In this document: one piece after another, positions 60,731 to 64,000 of the stretch
Layout of the letters: each line of letters opens with the position of its first letter
Numbering within the stretch: the stretch's first letter is position 1
Origin: Chionis minor
Taxonomy: Eukaryota > Chordata > Aves > Charadriiformes > Chionididae
Length of the DNA stretch: 64,000 nt
Direction: 5' to 3'
Assembly (NCBI GenBank): GCA_013398295.1
Contig: VZSF01002923.1
Location: 32,977 to 96,976, forward strand
Program-made: the position numbers and the translations under genes
Notes under the pieces: model-generated
Databases searched by the model: none
Seen by the model: only the letters and a program-made list of their open reading frames with translations
Told to the model about the DNA's origin: nothing

Positions 60731-63309
60731 GCAGCTGGGCCGGGGCGCGGAGGGAAGGGGCTGCCATGAGGAAGCAGAGCTGCGGCTCTCCCCTGCGCGC
60801 CCGGGAGCTCTGCATTGGCAGCAGCAGCCGGCAGCTCCCGGGGAGGCGGGCGGCCAGGCTGCCCGGGGGTCCCAGTGCTGTGGGTCAGCAGTGATGTGCC
60901 CAGAGGGTCCCTGCCGGCGCTCCTGGGCTGATCATCCTGAAAGGCGGCGCTGGAGGAAGGTTCTAGGGGAAGAAACACGGAGGCGTTAGGGAGGCTGTTT
61001 CCCTTTGGGGTCCCCGCGGGGGCTCAGTGCACAGGGTGCAGCCAGGGCCATGTCCTGGGGCTGCATGGAGCTCCGACCCCTCAGGAGGGGGTGATGGATA
61101 AGGAGCTCTCCTCTCTGCCCAGGAGCCCAACATCACCCCACGCTGAGAAAAACCCCTAGCCTTCCCAACAGCACCTTCCACAAATATCCAAATGGAAGCT
61201 AAGGGGGAAAGACAGGGTCCTCAGCTGCCACCGCCCCAGGGCGACCGTGTCCCCTCCTGCTCTTCCCCCCATTTCTCTCCTCCACTGCTGCCTTATCGTG
61301 TCTGAAATCTGGCTGATAAGGCAGCAGGCCAAAACTGGGAATAGACTCTTAACAGCCCTATCTTGCAGCACATCAGTTTATCCCCTCGATCTAAATGCTC
61401 GGAAATGACTCTCCCTCCAGAGACTGAGCTGACAGCCCGGAGCCTGCCCGGTGGCTCTGCTCTCCTGGGATGGGGGAGCCCAGTGCTCTGCCAGCCTGGC
61501 AAGGGTGACGGTAGCAGGTCGGGGTTGGCTTGTTTGATTTCACCAACCAGAGGCTACCGGCTCGCAGGTCACAGGAGCTGGAACAGCTCCCAGCACCATC
61601 ACAGCTCTTGGGAAAGCAGCAGGAGAAAAGATGCTCCAACTCCTCATAAGCACAAGCGATGCTTGCTTGCCCCAGACGCCATCCCTGCGCACCTCCGAGC
61701 AGCAGGCAGCGGGGGCAGAGGGGCAGGCAAGGTGCGAAATGAAGGGGGAACAACAAACCAGGTTGGGAAGCACGCTGAGAACTATCCCGGCCTACAGCAT
61801 GCTGCCATCGCCTAAAAAGAGCCTTGTAATTACTGATGTGCAGCATTTAAAGATGCTGAACAGGAGCGTCCACCGGTCAGGTCTCCACACCAAGCAGATG
61901 CTCAGGCTGGGCACGTGCGGAGGGGTCACAGCCCACCCCAGAGCACCAAAAGTGGAGTGAAGGATAGAGGCTCTCACCCGGTTCATCTGTGCTACTGCTG
62001 CGCCCAGACTGTACCTCCTGGACATGTCAACCACTGCCCAGCCCCGGGCAGGGCAGGGGGATGCAGGCTGGCAGGAGCTGCGGAGCAAACAGCTCTCCAT
62101 CTGGGAGGAGTGAAACAAGGAGGATACAGGTAAGGGGGAGGGAGATGCCGTGGGAGCTCATCTGTAAGAGCGTTGACTTGAAGGAGTAGGATGGGTTTCT
62201 TTGCCAGGGAAGCCATCCAAACCCTTCCCAGCCCTCCCTGCCAAGGTCCTGCAGCCTGTTAATGAGTGTGCATTTCCCTATTGATTGCAATGGTGATGCG
62301 CTTCAGCTGGTGGAGCTTTGGCTGGGACCTGACCCTGCAGCTGTGGACCTTGTGCAGGGCTGGGGACGCAGGCTTCGGGCAGTTTTACACCCCGGGGAGG
62401 GACACAGCTGACCTCCCTCCACCCTACTTCCTTGTAGCACGTTGCATGTGTGCCCTGTCCCAGAACCTGCAAAACACGTGGCATGTCACAGCCTCCTGGG
62501 AATTTTAAGATAACTTTCCTCCATGCCCACAGGCTGGCATCCCTCCAGACACACCGACTTCTCCAGCCCAAGCCTTGGCACCGAGGGTACAGCTGCAGAA
62601 TGGGTCCCAGGGGTATTCCCTGAGGCCAGCACAATATCCCCGCGGTGCCGGAGCGTGCCGGGGAAGGCAGGCAGCGCCCTGGCATGATCTGTATTCAGGG
62701 TGGCTCTCACCCTGACAGGCGAGCAGGGAGCCGCCTCGGCGCAGCAGCCGGGCTCCTTCCGAAGCCGACTGGCAAAGCGAGTGCACAGCGGGGGCAGAGC
62801 TGGGGGGTCCGACAGCCTCGGGGTCCCCGAGCCGGAGCCACTCACACCCCTGCAAGGGTGGCACAACACAAACGCGGCCCCGCTGCCGCCCTGGGGCCGC
62901 TGCCAACACCTCAGAGGGGAAAAATCGGTGGGAAACGGTCAAAGCAGTAAGAAATCAAAGCCCCCGAGCCCACGGGCAGCCTGCCTGGCCCCAGAGCCTT
63001 GCAGCCAGCGAGCCTTCGGGCTACCGAGCCCTGGGCTCTTGCGGGGATCCAGCCCAGCAGCTGCCTCCTGCAGCCCCGATGCAAAGCTGCCCAAACCCAC
63101 CTTCCAGGGGGGTTGTGCCGGCGATGGCAGAGCAGGGCCCCAAACACTGGCACCTCTCCTGGAAGATGCTGCATGGCCGGGACCTGCTGCCGGGCCCTTG
63201 GGTGCCGTCACCCTTCCCGCCCGGCTGCACGCAGCGCCGCGGCCTTGCGCCGAGATGGGTGGTTGCATAAAGCGCCCCTCGCCCAAGACCCGCGAAAAGG
63301 CTCGTCAGC

Positions 63310-63340
63310 TAATAGTAATAATAATAATTAATAATAAAAA
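63310..63340. repeat. (TAA)n microsatellite
   Basis: About eight imperfect TAA units followed by a short A run. Confidence 0.85.
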
Positions 63341-63699
63341 ACAGCGGGGCCAGCCCAGAAGAGTGGAAATCAATTCCACATCGCACTGAAGTTGTGCAGG
63401 ACGTGGAGGCGAGCACCGTGCCAGGCAGCAGCGCCGTTACATAATGAAGGCAGAGAGGCTTCGATGCAGCAGAAAGTTGCATCTCGGCAGCTCTGCCGGA
63501 GCCCCGGCATCTCCCGGAGGAGGCAGGATTCGCTCATCCCGGCCGGGATGCCCAGGCCGTGGGCCCCGCGGCAACGTGTGGCGCGGCTGTCCTCGGCTCG
63601 GCACCAGCGGTGTCGCCTTTGGGAGCGGCGCGAGGAGCCTCCTCTGGATGCAGGAGCGTTGGGGTGAGGCAGGGTGCCGGCTGCTACTACGGAGCTGGA

Positions 63700-63960
63700 G
63701 CGTGGCCAGGCAGCGGCGGGCGCTCACGTGGCCCTTTCCTCCGGCGTGTCACCCCAGCGGTGCCACCCCGGCGTGACGGTGTCACCGCGGCGTGGCGGCA
63801 CCGGCCGGTGTCCCCGGTGCGGCTGCACCACCCGGTGTGGCTGCACCACCCTTGCCCGCCCGCGCCTGGTGTCGCGTCACCCAGGCGTGGCGGTGGCACC
63901 TGCCGCCGCGCTGTCACCCTGCCGCGGCCGTGTCGCCCGGCCCCACGCCGAGCCCCGCTG
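63700..63960. repeat. degenerate GC-rich tandem repeats near the right edge
   Basis: Repeated GGCGTG, GTGTCACC and CGGTG(C/T)GGCTGCACCACC phrases; the last occurs twice in tandem at about 63819-63854. It lies in CpG-dense sequence that may be part of an ASPHD2-side promoter. Confidence 0.55.
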
Positions 63961-64000
63961 CCCCGGCCGGCCGGAGCTGGGGATGGCGCTCCCCGGCCGC

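Larger units (their letters stand above)
60963..64000 (-). other. 5' flank or first intron of ASPHD2
   Basis: Three kilobases without a recognised coding exon. On the minus strand there are donor-like sites near 61979 and 62710 that could belong to non-coding first exons, but none can be chosen. A TAA microsatellite lies at 63310-63340, and the last 400 bases are CpG-dense. In human the next gene beyond ASPHD2 is SEZ6L; no part of it is recognised here. Confidence 0.5.

Noticed and set aside
60173..60769. A 198-codon plus-strand open frame opposite ASPHD2
   Set aside because: Shadow of the well-supported minus-strand ASPHD2 exon.

Overview
The window is vertebrate genomic DNA, almost certainly from a bird. 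All genes are split by GT-AG introns that are short by vertebrate standards. The promoter regions are very GC-rich, there is a CR1 LINE 3' end at about 53.8-54.2 kb, and an avian-type endogenous-retrovirus solo LTR lies at about 31 kb. The gene order CRYBB1-TPST2-TFIP11-SRRD-HPS4-ASPHD2 is that of human 22q12.1 and, from memory, chicken chromosome 15, read in the opposite direction. From recollection the LTR family is common in Neoaves rather than Galliformes, so a non-galliform bird is favoured; this is an inference.

Layout. (1) 575-3379, + strand: the last four coding exons of the lens gene CRYBB1 (119, 133, 143 and 181 nt, one Greek-key motif each); its N-terminal exon lies left of the window. 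(2) 3.8-5.3 kb: an assembly gap and a GC-rich minisatellite with signs of misassembly. (3) 5.3-17.2 kb: non-coding sequence, probably the 5' intron and promoter region of TPST2. (4) 17254-22291, +: TPST2, a Golgi tyrosylprotein sulfotransferase, complete at 371 aa. (5) 23663-32742, +: TFIP11, a G-patch splicing factor, 12 coding exons and 827 aa, with the antisense solo LTR in its last intron. (6) 33838-35805, -: SRRD, partly lost in an 862-base gap. (7) 36141-50505, +: HPS4, a BLOC-3 subunit, 13 coding exons and 713 aa, divergent from SRRD across a CpG-rich promoter that carries tandem CACGTG boxes. (8) 55859-60730, -: ASPHD2, three coding exons and 369 aa, convergent with HPS4. (9) 61-64 kb: the 5' flank of ASPHD2, GC-rich towards the right edge.

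The genes do not form a pathway. They are a conserved syntenic block of housekeeping genes (TFIP11, SRRD, HPS4, TPST2) beside a lens-specific gene and a membrane-bound hydroxylase-like gene. The points most worth checking are the CLEAR/M-box-like E-boxes in the SRRD/HPS4 promoter, two collapsed-overlap assembly artefacts (one over the HPS4 start codon), the antisense LTR in TFIP11, an unidentified frameshifted double-CxxC coding-like segment in an HPS4 intron, and a second, better-context in-frame start codon in ASPHD2. I found no clearly undescribed system. Exon boundaries were read by eye from splice consensus, reading phase and remembered human orthologues.
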